Shown here: one piece after another, positions 17,923 to 28,146 of the stretch
How the letters are laid out: every line of letters begins with the position of its first letter
Position numbering within the stretch: the stretch's first letter is position 1
Assembly (NCBI RefSeq): GCF_031453555.1
Contig: NZ_JAVIZM010000001.1
Coordinates: forward strand, 1,619,001 to 1,683,000
DNA length: 64,000 nucleotides
Origin: Bacillus sp. SLBN-46
GTDB taxonomy: Bacteria; Bacillota; Bacilli; Bacillales; Cytobacillaceae
Direction: 5' to 3'
The notes under the pieces: generated by a model
What the model was told of the DNA's origin: nothing
The model's database searches: none
Seen by the model: only the letters and a program-made list of their open reading frames with translations
Made by a program: the position numbers and the translations under genes

Positions 17923-19509
17923 TTAAGCAATCGGTCCGCCTTTTAGTTCGATCTCTTCTGAAACATCCGTGAATTTTTTGAAGTTTTCGCGGAACTTTGT
18001 TGCTAGTTCTTTGGCTTTCTTTTCATATGCATCTGGGTCTGCCCATGTTTTACTTGGCTGTAACACTTCATCCGGAACACCCGCAATATGAAGTGGAATA
18101 TTTAGACCGAAAATTTCATCTTTCGCTGTCTCTACATGGTTTAATTCCCCTTCAAGTGCTGCTTGAACCATTGCTCTTGTATAGGAAAGCTTCATTCGGC
18201 TGCCGGCACCATACTCGCCGCCAGTCCACCCCGTGTTGACAAGAAACACATTTGCATTATGTTCAAGTATTTTTTCACCGAGCATATCAGCATAACGAGT
18301 AGCAGGGAGCGGTAAAAATGGTGCACCAAAGCAGGTTGAGAACGTTGCCTCAGGAGAAGTTACACCACGTTCCGTGCCGGCAAGCTTAGACGTATACCCA
18401 CTTAAAAAGTGATACATAGCTTGTTCTTTTGTTAATTTTGAGATAGGAGGTAATACCCCAAACGCGTCTGCAGTTAAGAAGACAATCGTATTCGGGTGTC
18501 CTGCAATACTTGGCTTGGCAATATTATCAATGGCATCGATTGGATATGCTGCCCTTGTATTCTCTGTTAACGTTCCATCATCATAATCAGGGATCCGCGA
18601 TTCTAGGTTAAGCGTTACATTTTCAAGAACGGTTCCAAAACGAATGGCATCAAATATTTGTGGCTCTTTCTCCCTGGAAAGATTGATGCATTTCGCATAG
18701 CAACCTCCCTCGATATTAAAGACACCGTTAGAGGACCAGCCGTGCTCATCATCACCAATCAAACGGCGATTTGGATCAGCGGATAAGGTAGTTTTCCCTG
18801 TTCCTGATAGACCAAAGAATAGAGCGACATCTCCTTCAATTCCTACATTTGCAGAACAGTGCATGGAGAAAATATTGTTTTCCGGTAATAAATAATTCAT
18901 TACGGAAAAAATGGACTTTTTCATTTCACCTGCATACTCCGTCCCACCGATGAGAACAATGCGGCGTTCGAATGAAATGATGATAAATGTTTCTGAATTG
19001 GTTCCATCTACAGCAGGATTTGCCTTAAAATTAGGTGCAGAAATAACCGTAAATCCTGGGTCATGTGATAGCAGTTCATCCTCTGATGGACGTATAAAAA
19101 GTTGATGAACAAAGAGATTGTGCCAGGCAAATTCATTCACTACTTGAATAGGTAAGCGGGATTTTTTATCTGCTCCAGCAAATCCTTTAAAAACAAAAAT
19201 ATCTTCTTGTTGTTTTAAATAATTTAGGACTTTTTGGTAAAGTTTCGTAAATACTTCTTCAGATATAGGTTGATTCAACGAACCCCAAGCAATCTTATCC
19301 TTTGTGGACTCTTCCATCACAATGAATTTATCTTGAGGTGAGCGGCCTGTATATTTACCAGTTGAAACGCTTACAGCGCCAGTCGAAGTTAAAGAACCTT
19401 CATTACGACATAAGATTTTTTCTACTAACTGGGGAACTGATAATTGCACGTGGACATTACTTTCTGATAACATTTGTTTTAAGTCATTGGGAATATGAAC
19501 AGAATTCAT
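17923..19509 (-). CDS. pckA: PckA, ATP-dependent phosphoenolpyruvate carboxykinase
   Basis: Gluconeogenic enzyme converting oxaloacetate to PEP with ATP. 528 residues, standard. Shows the substrate site [12 protein letters not shown] near residue 52, the P-loop [11 protein letters not shown] near residue 233, the Mg-binding DDEHGW, and the R-rich segment [14 protein letters not shown] start with GGAAGG upstream. Divergent from the SAM riboswitch and metK, as in B. subtilis. Confidence 0.97.
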   Translation of the reverse strand: MNSVHIPNDLKQMLSESNVHVQLSVPQLVEKILCRNEGSLTSTGAVSVSTGKYTGRSPQDKFIVMEESTKDKIAWGSLNQPISEEVFTKLYQKVLNYLKQQEDIFVFKGFAGADKKSRLPIQVVNEFAWHNLFVHQLFIRPSEDELLSHDPGFTVISAPNFKANPAVDGTNSETFIIISFERRIVLIGGTEYAGEMKKSIFSVMNYLLPENNIFSMHCSANVGIEGDVALFFGLSGTGKTTLSADPNRRLIGDDEHGWSSNGVFNIEGGCYAKCINLSREKEPQIFDAIRFGTVLENVTLNLESRIPDYDDGTLTENTRAAYPIDAIDNIAKPSIAGHPNTIVFLTADAFGVLPPISKLTKEQAMYHFLSGYTSKLAGTERGVTSPEATFSTCFGAPFLPLPATRYADMLGEKILEHNANVFLVNTGWTGGEYGAGSRMKLSYTRAMVQAALEGELNHVETAKDEIFGLNIPLHIAGVPDEVLQPSKTWADPDAYEKKAKELATKFRENFKKFTDVSEEIELKGGPIA

Positions 19510-19645
19510 CTACTGCAACCTTCCTTTTTCCATGTTTTTAATGGTAATAATTTATTAAAAAGTATAACACATTTATTCAAATAATCTATACTAATTAATG
19601 AAAAATAGGTTGTTTGGATTAAATTTAAATTTCTTGAAAAATGCA

Positions 19646-19675
19646 TTGACATTGTTCGACAGTGTAGGTTATTAT
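19646..19675 (+). promoter_or_regulatory. Sigma-A promoter of the SAM riboswitch-metK unit
   Basis: TTGACA at 19646, 18-base spacer, TATTAT at 19670; transcription would start about ten bases before the aptamer P1 stem. Confidence 0.75.
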
Positions 19676-19692
19676 TTACCCTTGAACGGATA

Positions 19693-19900
19693 CTCTCTTA
19701 TCCCGAGCTGGTGGAGGGACAGGCCCAATGAAACCCAGCAACCTGCAAACGAAAGCAAGATAGTAGTAGGTTTTCTTCTATTATTATTTTTTCGGGCAAA
19801 GGTGCTAAACCTGAAGCAAGGCCTAGCCTTGAACGATAAGAGTGAAAGGCGCGCAAAACTTTTGCTATCAACCTTTCCTCAGAGATGGAAAGGTTTTTTG
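19693..19900 (+). ncRNA. SAM-I (S-box) riboswitch with terminator
   Basis: Contains the S-box core: P1 strand CTCTTATC at 19695, GAGCTGGTGGAGGGACAGGC, CCCAATGAAACCCAGCAACC, the AAGGTGCTAA joining region, and P1 closing strand GATAAGAG at 19835-19842. An AACCTTTCC/GGAAAGGTT hairpin with a T tract at 19868-19900 is the expression platform. SAM binding would terminate transcription before metK. The P3 arm is long and AU-rich. Confidence 0.95.
19868..19900 (+). terminator. SAM riboswitch terminator
   Basis: 9-bp stem AACCTTTCC / GGAAAGGTT, eight-base loop, TTTTTTG tail; the off-state element of the metK leader. Confidence 0.85.
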
Positions 19901-20117
19901 TTTGCAACGGAATTCGTGCTACATTATCGCTTCTTTTTATTCCATTGTTAGAATTTTCTATGGGGTTAGTGCAGAATTTTGTTTAATTAATAAAAACCCT
20001 GTATTTATTTCATACTACTAAGGGAATGAGTTCCGTATCAACCTGAGGTTAAACGGCAAGGTCATTACATACCCACACAGATAACCTCACTTATCTCACT
20101 ATATAGGAGGAATTCAG

Positions 20118-21320
20118 ATGTCAACAAAACGTCGTTTGTTCACTTCTGAATCAGTAACTGAAGGTCATCCCGATAAGATCTGTGACCAAATTTCTGATTC
20201 CATTTTAGATGCTATCTTAGCAAAAGATGCTAATGCACGTGTTGCTGCTGAAACTTCAGTTACAACTGGTTTAGTTTTGGTTGCTGGCGAGATTACTACT
20301 TCAACTTACGTGGACATTCCAAAAATTGTTCGTGAAACAATTAAAAGCATTGGTTACAATCGTGCAAAATACGGATTTGACTCCGAAACATGTGCAGTTT
20401 TAACTTCTATCGATGAACAGTCTCCTGACATCGCGATGGGGGTTGACCAAGCGCTTGAAGCTCGTGAAGGCCAAATGTCAGATGAGCAAATTGAAGCAAT
20501 TGGTGCAGGAGACCAAGGTTTAATGTTTGGTTTCGCATGTAATGAAACAAAGGAGCTTATGCCACTTCCAATTTCACTTGCGCACAAGCTTGCACGCCGT
20601 TTAACAGAAGTTCGTAAAGAAGAGCTCCTTCCTTACCTACGTCCGGATGGAAAGACACAAGTAACAGTTGAATATGATGAGAACGATAAACCAGTTCGTA
20701 TTGATACAATCGTTATTTCTACTCAACACCACCCTGAAGTTACATTAGAACAGATTCAACGTAATCTGAAAGAGTATGTGATCAATCCGGTTGTTCCACA
20801 AGAATTAATCGATGAAAATACAAAATACTTCATTAACCCAACAGGCCGTTTCGTAATCGGCGGACCACAAGGGGATGCAGGTTTAACTGGCCGTAAAATC
20901 ATTGTTGATACTTACGGTGGCTATGCACGTCACGGCGGTGGCGCATTCTCTGGTAAGGATCCTACAAAGGTTGACCGTTCTGCAGCTTATGCAGCACGTT
21001 ATGTAGCAAAGAATATCGTTGCTGCAGGACTTGCTGAGAAGTGTGAAGTACAACTTGCTTACGCAATCGGTGTAGCAAGACCGGTTTCCATTTCTGTTGA
21101 TACGTTTGGCACTGGCAAAGTAAGTGAAGATGTACTAGTTGATTTAGTAGAACAAAACTTTGATCTACGCCCAGCTGGTATCATTAACATGTTGAACCTT
21201 CGCCGTCCTATCTACAAGCAGACAGCAGCTTACGGACATTTTGGCCGTACAGATGTGGATCTTCCTTGGGAGCGTACAGACAAAGCAGACGCATTAAAAG
21301 AACAAGCAGCAAATCGCTAA
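20118..21320 (+). CDS. metK: MetK, S-adenosylmethionine synthetase
   Basis: Makes SAM from methionine and ATP. 400 residues. N-terminal [20 protein letters not shown], the ATP site [12 protein letters not shown] near residue 130, the [18 protein letters not shown] signature near residue 275, and the conserved C-terminal FGRTD. ATG with ATAGGAGGAA upstream. Regulated by the SAM riboswitch upstream. Supplies SAM for mnmM/mnmL, speD and luxS-linked recycling. Confidence 0.98.
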   Translation: MSTKRRLFTSESVTEGHPDKICDQISDSILDAILAKDANARVAAETSVTTGLVLVAGEITTSTYVDIPKIVRETIKSIGYNRAKYGFDSETCAVLTSIDEQSPDIAMGVDQALEAREGQMSDEQIEAIGAGDQGLMFGFACNETKELMPLPISLAHKLARRLTEVRKEELLPYLRPDGKTQVTVEYDENDKPVRIDTIVISTQHHPEVTLEQIQRNLKEYVINPVVPQELIDENTKYFINPTGRFVIGGPQGDAGLTGRKIIVDTYGGYARHGGGAFSGKDPTKVDRSAAYAARYVAKNIVAAGLAEKCEVQLAYAIGVARPVSISVDTFGTGKVSEDVLVDLVEQNFDLRPAGIINMLNLRRPIYKQTAAYGHFGRTDVDLPWERTDKADALKEQAANR

Positions 21321-21354
21321 AAATCATTCGCCCTCAAGCGAATACCCTAATAGA

Positions 21355-21391
21355 AGGGAGTTGCATTTTAAATGTAACTCTCTTTTTCTTT
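21355..21391 (+). terminator. Terminator after metK
   Basis: GAGTTGCATT / AATGTAACTC stem closed by four bases, followed by TCTTTTTCTTTTTT. Confidence 0.85.
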
Positions 21392-21579
21392 TTTCGTCTA
21401 AATGGTTGGTACGTAATTGATTATTGGAATAAAATGTTTAAGTAGGTCTAAAGAAGTGAAAAATGATAGTACGAAAATTACCTATAAGTTCACAGTGTTA
21501 TTTTAATAAAAAAGTGGTAGTATTAGAGGGATGTTTTTTAGAGAATGTTTAATTTAGATTGGAGTAGGTGAGGTACATA

Positions 21580-23484
21580 ATGTGTGGTTTTATCGGTTGT
21601 GTACACAACAAAACACAAAACTATAGTGATGAACAAAAACAACAATTTAAAAATATGAACGATATCATTACCCATCGTGGACCAGATGATGATGGTTTTT
21701 ATTATGATGAACATATTCAATTTGGATTTCGCCGGTTAAGTATTATTGATATTGAGAGTGGACATCAGCCATTAACATATGAAAACGAACGTTACTGGAT
21801 TATTTTTAATGGTGAAGTCTATAACTATGTCGAGCTTCGTGAGGAATTGGTAAAAGAAGGCCTTTCGTTTGCAACGAGCTCTGATACTGAGGTTATTATT
21901 GCCTTATACAGTCATTTAAAAGAGAAAGCAGTGGAAAAGCTGCGTGGAATGTTTGCTTTTGTCATTTGGGATAAACAAGAGCAAAGATTATTTGGTGCCC
22001 GTGATCCGTTCGGTATCAAACCATTCTTTTATTTAGAAGACGGTGAGAAAACCTTCTTTGCTTCAGAAAAGAAAAGTATCTTGCTTGCACTTGAAAATGA
22101 TGTTTTAGACTATGATTCTCTGCAGCATTATTTAACGTATCAATTTGTTCCTGAACCCAATACCTTATCAGAAGGGATTAAAAAGCTTGAGCCTGGTCAT
22201 TATTTCACAAAAAAAATTGGCTCACCAATGGAAATCAAGCGCTATTGGAAGGCACATTTTAGTCCTGTTCAAAAATCTGAAAGTGATTTTACAAAAGAAA
22301 TTCGTGATATTTTATTCGATTCAGTCGAAAAGCATATGCGCAGTGATGTACCGGTAGGTTCCTTCCTATCTGGTGGAATCGATTCGTCTATAATTGCTTC
22401 TATTGCGAAAGAGTTTCATCCTGCCATCAAAACCTTCTCTGTTGGTTTTGAACACAATGGCTTCAGTGAAATTGATGTAGCAAAAGAAACAGCGGAGAAA
22501 CTGGGTGTGGAAAATATCAGCTATGTGATTACACCTGAGGAATATATGAACGAAATTCCAAAGATTATGTGGCATATGGATGACCCCCTAGCCGATCCTG
22601 CCTGCGTACCACTTTATTTTGTCGCACGCGAAGCTAGAAAACACGTAACCGTTGTTCTCTCAGGTGAGGGCGCTGATGAATTATTTGGCGGCTATAACAT
22701 CTACCGTGAGCCACAAGATTTAGAGATTTTTAACAAAATTCCTCGAGTAGGGAAAGTCCTTCTCAAAGGAATTGCCAATATGATGCCAGAAGGAACTAAA
22801 GGAAAGAGCTTCATTGAGCGTGGGGTAACTCCTATGGAAGAGCGTTACATCGGAAATGCCAAGATGTTCACAGAAGAAGAAAAACGTGATTTATTGAATG
22901 TTTACCATGAAGGACTCAAGTATACAGACATTACTAATCCTCTTTATGCGGAATCAAGAGGCTATGATCCAGTGGATCGAATGCAGTATATTGATATCCA
23001 TACATGGATGCGCGGCGATATTCTTCTAAAAGCGGATAAAATGACTATGGCTCATTCGTTAGAGCTTCGTGTCCCTTTCTTAGACAAGGACGTTTTTGAA
23101 GTGGCTTCTAAAATTCCGACAAGCTTGAAAACCGCTAATGGCACAACGAAGTATATCTTGCGCAAGGCAGCTGAAGGTGTTGTTCCGGAGCATGTTCTTA
23201 ACCGTAAGAAGCTTGGATTCCCTGTTCCAATTCGTCATTGGCTAAAAAATGAGATGAACGATTGGGCGAAAAAAATAATCCGTGAAAGTAATACGGATCA
23301 TTTAATCAATAAAACGTATGTATTGCAATTGCTTGAAGACCACTGTCAAGGTAAGGCAGACAACAGCCGTAAGATTTGGACGGTTCTTATGTTTATGGTG
23401 TGGCATCAAGTGTATGTTGAAGATGTTTATTCTTTTCAACGTGATTTTGCACAGAAAAAAGTATTAGAATCACTAAAATATTAA
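21580..23484 (+). CDS. asnB: AsnB, glutamine-hydrolysing asparagine synthetase
   Basis: Two-domain amidotransferase. Initiator ATG at 21580 places the catalytic nucleophile Cys2 at the mature N-terminus (MCGFIGC), so the GTG at 21568 is not used. Glutaminase residues RLSIID and NGEVYNY are present; the synthetase domain carries the PP-loop SGGIDSS near residue 265. 634 residues, the long Bacillus AsnB type. Neighbour of metK, as in B. subtilis. Confidence 0.95.
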   Translation: MCGFIGCVHNKTQNYSDEQKQQFKNMNDIITHRGPDDDGFYYDEHIQFGFRRLSIIDIESGHQPLTYENERYWIIFNGEVYNYVELREELVKEGLSFATSSDTEVIIALYSHLKEKAVEKLRGMFAFVIWDKQEQRLFGARDPFGIKPFFYLEDGEKTFFASEKKSILLALENDVLDYDSLQHYLTYQFVPEPNTLSEGIKKLEPGHYFTKKIGSPMEIKRYWKAHFSPVQKSESDFTKEIRDILFDSVEKHMRSDVPVGSFLSGGIDSSIIASIAKEFHPAIKTFSVGFEHNGFSEIDVAKETAEKLGVENISYVITPEEYMNEIPKIMWHMDDPLADPACVPLYFVAREARKHVTVVLSGEGADELFGGYNIYREPQDLEIFNKIPRVGKVLLKGIANMMPEGTKGKSFIERGVTPMEERYIGNAKMFTEEEKRDLLNVYHEGLKYTDITNPLYAESRGYDPVDRMQYIDIHTWMRGDILLKADKMTMAHSLELRVPFLDKDVFEVASKIPTSLKTANGTTKYILRKAAEGVVPEHVLNRKKLGFPVPIRHWLKNEMNDWAKKIIRESNTDHLINKTYVLQLLEDHCQGKADNSRKIWTVLMFMVWHQVYVEDVYSFQRDFAQKKVLESLKY

Positions 23485-23489
23485 TATTT

Positions 23490-23526
23490 AGAGGCTGACT
23501 CTTGAGCATTGAGTCAGCCTCTTTTT
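23490..23526. terminator. Bidirectional terminator asnB / ytoA
   Basis: GAGGCTGACTC / GAGTCAGCCTC perfect 11-bp stem with a nine-base loop and TTTTT tail. Confidence 0.9.
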
Positions 23527-23537
23527 ATTTTTAAGAT

Positions 23538-24050
23538 TTATGATTGAAGTGACTTATAATATTGGGCCTTTTCTGCATATTCTGTATAGATTCTTGTCAT
23601 ATCTTTTATATCTTCTTCGGTTAATTCTCTAATAACTTTTGCTGGTCTGCCAAATGCTAAGGTATTAGGTGGAATTTTTTTACCTTGAGGAACAAGGCTG
23701 CCTGCACCTATAAAGGCCCCTTCACCAATTTCAGCTTGATCGAGGATAATGGAGCCCATACCAATTAATGCTCGTTTTCTAATGATACAGCTGTGAAGGA
23801 TGACCTGATGACCGATGGTTACCTCATCTTCTAAAATTAGCGGGTTATTAGGGCTTTGGTGTAAGATAGAGTTATCTTGGATATTTACCTTATTACCAAT
23901 TCGGGTGGGGGCAACATCCCCTCTAATCACTGAGTTAAACCAAACACTGGACTGCTCACCAATTTCAACATCACCAGTTATCGTTACATAATCGGCAATA
24001 AACGCTGACTCAGCGATTAATGGATACTTATCTTTATATGGGTAAATCAT
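23538..24050 (-). CDS. YtoA-like gamma-carbonic anhydrase family protein
   Basis: 170-residue left-handed beta-helix protein made of hexapeptide repeats (IGEQSS, IGNKVN, IGHQVI, IGMGSI). The three metal His of the gamma class are present: ILHQ, TIGHQ and ILHSC. True start is ATG 24050 with AAAAGGAGCG upstream; an extension to 24119 has no ribosome site. Could bind metal and hydrate CO2; activity in this YrdA/PaaY-like branch is not established. Confidence 0.88.
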   Translation of the reverse strand: MIYPYKDKYPLIAESAFIADYVTITGDVEIGEQSSVWFNSVIRGDVAPTRIGNKVNIQDNSILHQSPNNPLILEDEVTIGHQVILHSCIIRKRALIGMGSIILDQAEIGEGAFIGAGSLVPQGKKIPPNTLAFGRPAKVIRELTEEDIKDMTRIYTEYAEKAQYYKSLQS

Positions 24051-24190
24051 TCTGTTCGCTCCTTTTACAATGATATCTCTATTGTAGCGAATGCTCGAAC
24101 AGAAATTCAAAAAATTCATCTTTTTTCAATGAATATAGTAAAATAAACTTTTCAACAAATAGCAATTACATTTTTCTAGGGGGAAAAAAT

Positions 24191-24994
24191 ATGTGGAAGT
24201 GGGAAGCGGAAGGGGAGGCAAAAGCAGTCATTGTGATGGTTCATGGTGCAATGGAACATCACGGGCGTTATGGCTGGCTGATTGAAATGTGGCGTTCATC
24301 GGGCTTTCATGTAATTATGGCCGATCTTCCAGGTCAGGGTATGACAACGAGGGCGAACCGTGGCCATATCGATTCCTTCGACGAATACATTTATGAGGTA
24401 AAGGATTGGATTCAGGCGGCTTACCGATATGATTTACCTGTATTTTTATTAGGACATAGCATGGGGGGATTAATTTCGCTCCGTTTATTACAGGAAGAAA
24501 AGTTAAACATTGCTGGTGTCATTTTGTCATCACCATGTTTGGGCTTGGTTAAATCCCCATCTAAAGTTTTAGACATTCTATCTTATGGTTTGAATGTGGT
24601 ATTTCCATCTTTACGGATGAATTCAGGCTTAACGGTTCAAATGGCGACTAGAAATGAAGATGTGCGAGAAGCGGATTCCAATGATACCCTATACGTTACA
24701 AAAGTCTCTGTCAGATGGTACAGAGAGTTAGCTGCTGCCATGAAGCAGGCCTTTGTAAATATGGATCAAACTCAGGATATTCCCATGCTGGTGATGCAGG
24801 GTGGGGATGACTTGATTGTCAATAAAGCAACCGTTAAGGAATGGTTTAATCACGCCCCATTATCAGAAAAAAGATTTAAAGAATGGCCAAAATGCTATCA
24901 TGAAATCTTTAATGAGCCCGAGCGTGAAGAAGTATTTGAATATGCTAAGGATTTTGTAAATAGTCAATTAAAAGCTATTGGTTATATTGTATAG
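24191..24994 (+). CDS. YtpA-like alpha/beta hydrolase (lysophospholipase type)
   Basis: 267 residues; nucleophile elbow GHSMGG, acid in MQGGDDLIVN and His in CYHEIFNEP. In B. subtilis YtpA is a phospholipase needed for bacilysocin. It is followed 18 bp later by the terpene synthase ytpB, as in B. subtilis. ATG with AGGGGGAAAA upstream. Confidence 0.85.
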   Translation: MWKWEAEGEAKAVIVMVHGAMEHHGRYGWLIEMWRSSGFHVIMADLPGQGMTTRANRGHIDSFDEYIYEVKDWIQAAYRYDLPVFLLGHSMGGLISLRLLQEEKLNIAGVILSSPCLGLVKSPSKVLDILSYGLNVVFPSLRMNSGLTVQMATRNEDVREADSNDTLYVTKVSVRWYRELAAAMKQAFVNMDQTQDIPMLVMQGGDDLIVNKATVKEWFNHAPLSEKRFKEWPKCYHEIFNEPEREEVFEYAKDFVNSQLKAIGYIV

Positions 24995-25012
24995 AAAGGT
25001 AGTTGATTTTCC

Positions 25013-26095
25013 ATGATGCCAATCACCCTCATGTCCAGGGTTTATCGCAAAGTACTTCCAGCAGTCCATCAAGAATTGGCCTATTGGAAAAGCCGAGCTG
25101 AGAAAATCCCGAATCCTGAACTAAGGGCACAGGCCCTGGCGAGTATAGAGCATAAAACCTTCCACTGTGAAGGAGGAGCCATCCTTGCGCTAACTGCCAA
25201 AGGAGAATATAGAAAAGCAATAAAATTCATTGTGGCCTACCAAACGATTAGTGATTATTTAGATAATCTTTGTGACCGAAGTACATCTCTTGATCCTATC
25301 GATTTTGCTACCCTTCATGAGTCCATGTCAGATGCGCTGGTTTTACACGCTGAAGAGAAAAACTATTACCGGTTCCGTGAGGACCAAAACGACGATAATT
25401 ATTTGCATGATTTATCGGAAACCTGCCGATCAGTATTACGGGAATTAAAACATTACGACAAGATCAAGGATTATTTACTTGAACTATGCCAGTATTATTG
25501 CGACCTGCAAATAAATAAACATGTGGTTCACGATGAACGTGTCCCTCGTCTGGAAAAATGGTTTCATCACTACCAACAACAGCTGCCTGAAATGGAATGG
25601 TATGAATTCTCGGCATGTTCAGGCTCTACATTGGGGATCTTTTGTTTAGTCTCCTATGCCGTGCGCGACGATTTTAAGACCAGTGATGCTGAGAACATTC
25701 GCAAGGGGTATTTCCCTTATATTCAAGGTTTACATATCTTGTTGGATTATTTTATTGACCAAGAAGAGGATATTGCCGGGGGGGACTTGAATTTTTGTGC
25801 TTACTATGAAAACCAGGAAACTCTCTTTAATCGTTTAAACCATTTTGTTGTGGAAGCAGATAGGCACACAGAGTTTCTCCCTCATAAAAAGTTTCACCAG
25901 CTAATCAATCGCGGCTTACTAGGGATTTATTTATCAGATGCCAAGGTTCGAAAACAAAAGAATGTCCGTAAGCTGGCGAAAGGAATCATAAAATCTGGGG
26001 GATGGATAAGTTATTTCTTTTATTTTAATGGACTTGCCTATAGGTCGATTCAAAAATCTGTACCTTCTTTTGTGATGAGATTGATGACAAAATAA
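25013..26095 (+). CDS. ytpB: Tetraprenyl-beta-curcumene synthase (YtpB), DUF2600
   Basis: Large-prenyl terpene cyclase making C35 sesquarterpenes from heptaprenyl diphosphate in B. subtilis. 360 residues, all-helical, with the Asp-rich DYLDNLCDRS near residue 83 and DYFIDQEEDIAGGDLNFC near residue 246. ATG 25013 or 25016, with GAAAGGTAG upstream. Probably linked to menaquinone/heptaprenyl metabolism. Ends at a bidirectional terminator. Confidence 0.9.
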   Translation: MMPITLMSRVYRKVLPAVHQELAYWKSRAEKIPNPELRAQALASIEHKTFHCEGGAILALTAKGEYRKAIKFIVAYQTISDYLDNLCDRSTSLDPIDFATLHESMSDALVLHAEEKNYYRFREDQNDDNYLHDLSETCRSVLRELKHYDKIKDYLLELCQYYCDLQINKHVVHDERVPRLEKWFHHYQQQLPEMEWYEFSACSGSTLGIFCLVSYAVRDDFKTSDAENIRKGYFPYIQGLHILLDYFIDQEEDIAGGDLNFCAYYENQETLFNRLNHFVVEADRHTEFLPHKKFHQLINRGLLGIYLSDAKVRKQKNVRKLAKGIIKSGGWISYFFYFNGLAYRSIQKSVPSFVMRLMTK

Positions 26096-26122
26096 AGAGG
26101 CGACTTTTGCAGTCAGCCTCTC
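26095..26122. terminator. Bidirectional terminator ytpB / mnmM
   Basis: AGAGGC-GACT / AGTC-A-GCCTCT bulged stem with a five-base loop between convergent genes. Confidence 0.65.
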
Positions 26123-26694
26123 TAGCGTTTTTCAATAGCCACAATAAATGGCGGGTTATTTTGCTGATTGATAAATTGGTATTGGAGGACATGCGCCATT
26201 TTTTGATCTAATTGCTGGCAGTAATGGAGCAAGGAATCCCGTTCTATTGCTCCTTCCACATGGCCATGGTAAATAACAAGTACAATGATGCCTTCTGAAG
26301 TCATCATTTCTAATAATTGCTCAATCGCTGAAATGGTTGTTATAGGACGGGTTACAATGGATTTATCGCTTCCTGGTAAATAACCTAGGTTAAAAATAGC
26401 TCCAGTAACCTTACCATGATGGTTGGTTGGGATGAGTCGGGAAAGATTCTCATGACCTTCGTGAAAAAGCTCTACTCGTTCGGAAAGACCATGCTGTTGT
26501 ATACGATCTTTACTCGCAGCAATCGCCTCTTCCTGTACATCAAACCCGTACACTTTTCCACTATCTCCAACTAGACCTGCTAAAAAAACGGTATCATGGC
26601 CATTACCTAATGTGGCGTCTATCACGATATCTCCAGGTTTTACAGCTTTTTCAAGTAAGTTTCTGGCAAAAGGTAAAATACGATCCATCTTCAT
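26122..26694 (-). CDS. mnmM: MnmM (YtqB), tRNA nm5s2U34 methyltransferase
   Basis: Class I SAM methyltransferase, 190 residues, that methylates the 5-aminomethyl group at wobble uridine in the Gram-positive mnm5s2U pathway. SAM-binding motif DATLGNGHDTVFLA near residue 25, then VYGFDVQEEA and the NLGYLPGSDK motif. ATG 26694 with GGAGG six bases upstream; 3 bp after mnmL, so the two are cotranscribed. Confidence 0.88.
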   Translation of the reverse strand: MKMDRILPFARNLLEKAVKPGDIVIDATLGNGHDTVFLAGLVGDSGKVYGFDVQEEAIAASKDRIQQHGLSERVELFHEGHENLSRLIPTNHHGKVTGAIFNLGYLPGSDKSIVTRPITTISAIEQLLEMMTSEGIIVLVIYHGHVEGAIERDSLLHYCQQLDQKMAHVLQYQFINQQNNPPFIVAIEKR

Positions 26695-26697
26695 ATT

Positions 26698-27657
26698 TTA
26701 TTCCTCCGCCTGCCGGTGATAATACTTTCCTTGCCAGCTGTCTCTCTTTTTTAACTCCGCATCAATGCTATTTAACACTTCCCACTTATTCACGCTCCAC
26801 ATTGGACCCACCATTAAATCAATCGGACCGTCACCTGTGATACGGTGGACAATCATTTCCGGCGGTAAAATCTCCAATTGGTCACATACTAATTTTATAT
26901 AATCTTCCTTGGAAAGAAACTCGAGCATTCCTTTTTCGTACTGCTTAACCATTGGTGTGCCTTTTAAAAGGTGAAGCAAATGGATCTTAATCCCTTGTAC
27001 ATCAAGTTTTGCAACTTCACGTGCCGTTTCCATCATCATGTCATACGATTCAAGCGGCAGTCCATTAATAATATGAGAGCAAATACGAATCCCGTGCTTC
27101 CTTAATTTATTAACGCCATCGATATAACATTGGAAATCATGGGCTCGATTAATAAGAGCGGCTGTTCGTTCATGGACTGTTTGTAAACCAAGCTCCACCC
27201 ACAAATAGGTTCTTTGATTTAATTCCGCTAAATATTCCACGACATCATCCGGTAGACAATCTGGACGAGTGGCGATTGACAAGCCAACGACACCCTCCTG
27301 CTGTAGAACTCGTTCAAATTTTTCACGGAGAACGGCAACGGGTGCGTGGGTGTTAGTGTAAGCCTGAAAATAGGCCATATACTTGCCGTCTTTCCATTTA
27401 GTGTGCATTTTCTCTTTGATATCAATGAACTGTTTCTCAAGGTCATCCGCACGGTTTCCAGCGAAATCACCAGATCCAGAAGCACTACAAAAAGTACAAC
27501 CGCCATGAGCAACGGTACCATCACGGTTTGGGCAGTCAAAGCCGCCGTCTAGTGCCACTTTAAATACCTTGTGCCCGAATTGGTTTCGCAGGTGGTAATT
27601 CCATGTATGGTATCGCTTATCATCAACAGCATAGGGAAAAGGTTTAGTCTGAATCAT
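26698..27657 (-). CDS. mnmL: YtqA/MnmL radical-SAM protein (TIGR01212)
   Basis: Radical-SAM enzyme, 319 residues. The 4Fe-4S cysteines lie in the pattern CPNRDG...GGCTFCS near residues 36-50. It works with the neighbouring MnmM on tRNA wobble uridine in B. subtilis (family knowledge, less certain than for mnmM). Start ATG 27657 has AAGGAGG nine bases upstream; the longer frame to 27693 is rejected. First gene of the two-gene minus operon. Confidence 0.85.
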   Translation of the reverse strand: MIQTKPFPYAVDDKRYHTWNYHLRNQFGHKVFKVALDGGFDCPNRDGTVAHGGCTFCSASGSGDFAGNRADDLEKQFIDIKEKMHTKWKDGKYMAYFQAYTNTHAPVAVLREKFERVLQQEGVVGLSIATRPDCLPDDVVEYLAELNQRTYLWVELGLQTVHERTAALINRAHDFQCYIDGVNKLRKHGIRICSHIINGLPLESYDMMMETAREVAKLDVQGIKIHLLHLLKGTPMVKQYEKGMLEFLSKEDYIKLVCDQLEILPPEMIVHRITGDGPIDLMVGPMWSVNKWEVLNSIDAELKKRDSWQGKYYHRQAEE

Positions 27658-27868
27658 TTCAGTAAACCTCCTTGTTAAAGAATTTCCACTCAATAAATTG
27701 AATAAGATAGAAAAATTTTATCATGAACTCAAGAGCATATCCAATTGAAATTCTTTCATGCAAAATTGCCAGCATTTATCAAACTGGTTGTGTTATAGGA
27801 AAAAGAAACAAGAACAAAATAAGAAATGAAGCAGTGTGCTTGCTTCAAAATAAAGGGGGTTCTTTTAC

Positions 27869-28132
27869 ATGGCTACTCGTGAATCAATGGATAATCTAAT
27901 GCAGCAGTGTGAGGATGCGCTTCGATATGCTGAGGATCAATATAAGCAAAGCAGCCTTCAAGAGCATTATAATGACGATGATTACACAAAAGCATTACAA
28001 CAGCTAGAAGAAACCTATCAGGACATTGCAAAAATGGCACATAGTGCGAATTCACAACAGCGTGAACAACTCCATCGAATGAGATTGCAGCTACAGCAGA
28101 TTCAAAACTCAATGATCCTTGAAAGTCATTAA
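27869..28132 (+). CDS. YtzC-like protein, DUF2524
   Basis: 87-residue Gln/Glu-rich helical protein (MATRESMDNLMQQCEDALRYA...), a match to B. subtilis YtzC, which also lies next to ytqA. Function unknown. ATG with AAAGGGGG upstream. Followed 14 bp later by a small basic protein gene. Confidence 0.8.
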   Translation: MATRESMDNLMQQCEDALRYAEDQYKQSSLQEHYNDDDYTKALQQLEETYQDIAKMAHSANSQQREQLHRMRLQLQQIQNSMILESH

Positions 28133-28146
28133 GAGGAGGAGAAATC

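Larger units (their letters stand above)
19510..20117. other. Non-coding region between pckA and metK
   Basis: Holds the pckA promoter side (AT-rich, no clear operator), the metK promoter, the SAM riboswitch and its terminator. After the terminator about 217 bases remain before metK. These include a TTGTTT-17-TATTTA pair at 19979-20007 that could be a weak second promoter, and a long-range inverted repeat GAGGTTA (from 20055) / TAACCTC (ending near 20091) just upstream of the metK ribosome site. A frame across 19598-19951 overlaps the riboswitch and is not a gene. Confidence 0.6.

Noticed and set aside
19598..19951. 117-codon plus-strand frame upstream of metK
   Set aside because: It runs through the SAM riboswitch aptamer and terminator, whose RNA motifs explain the sequence.
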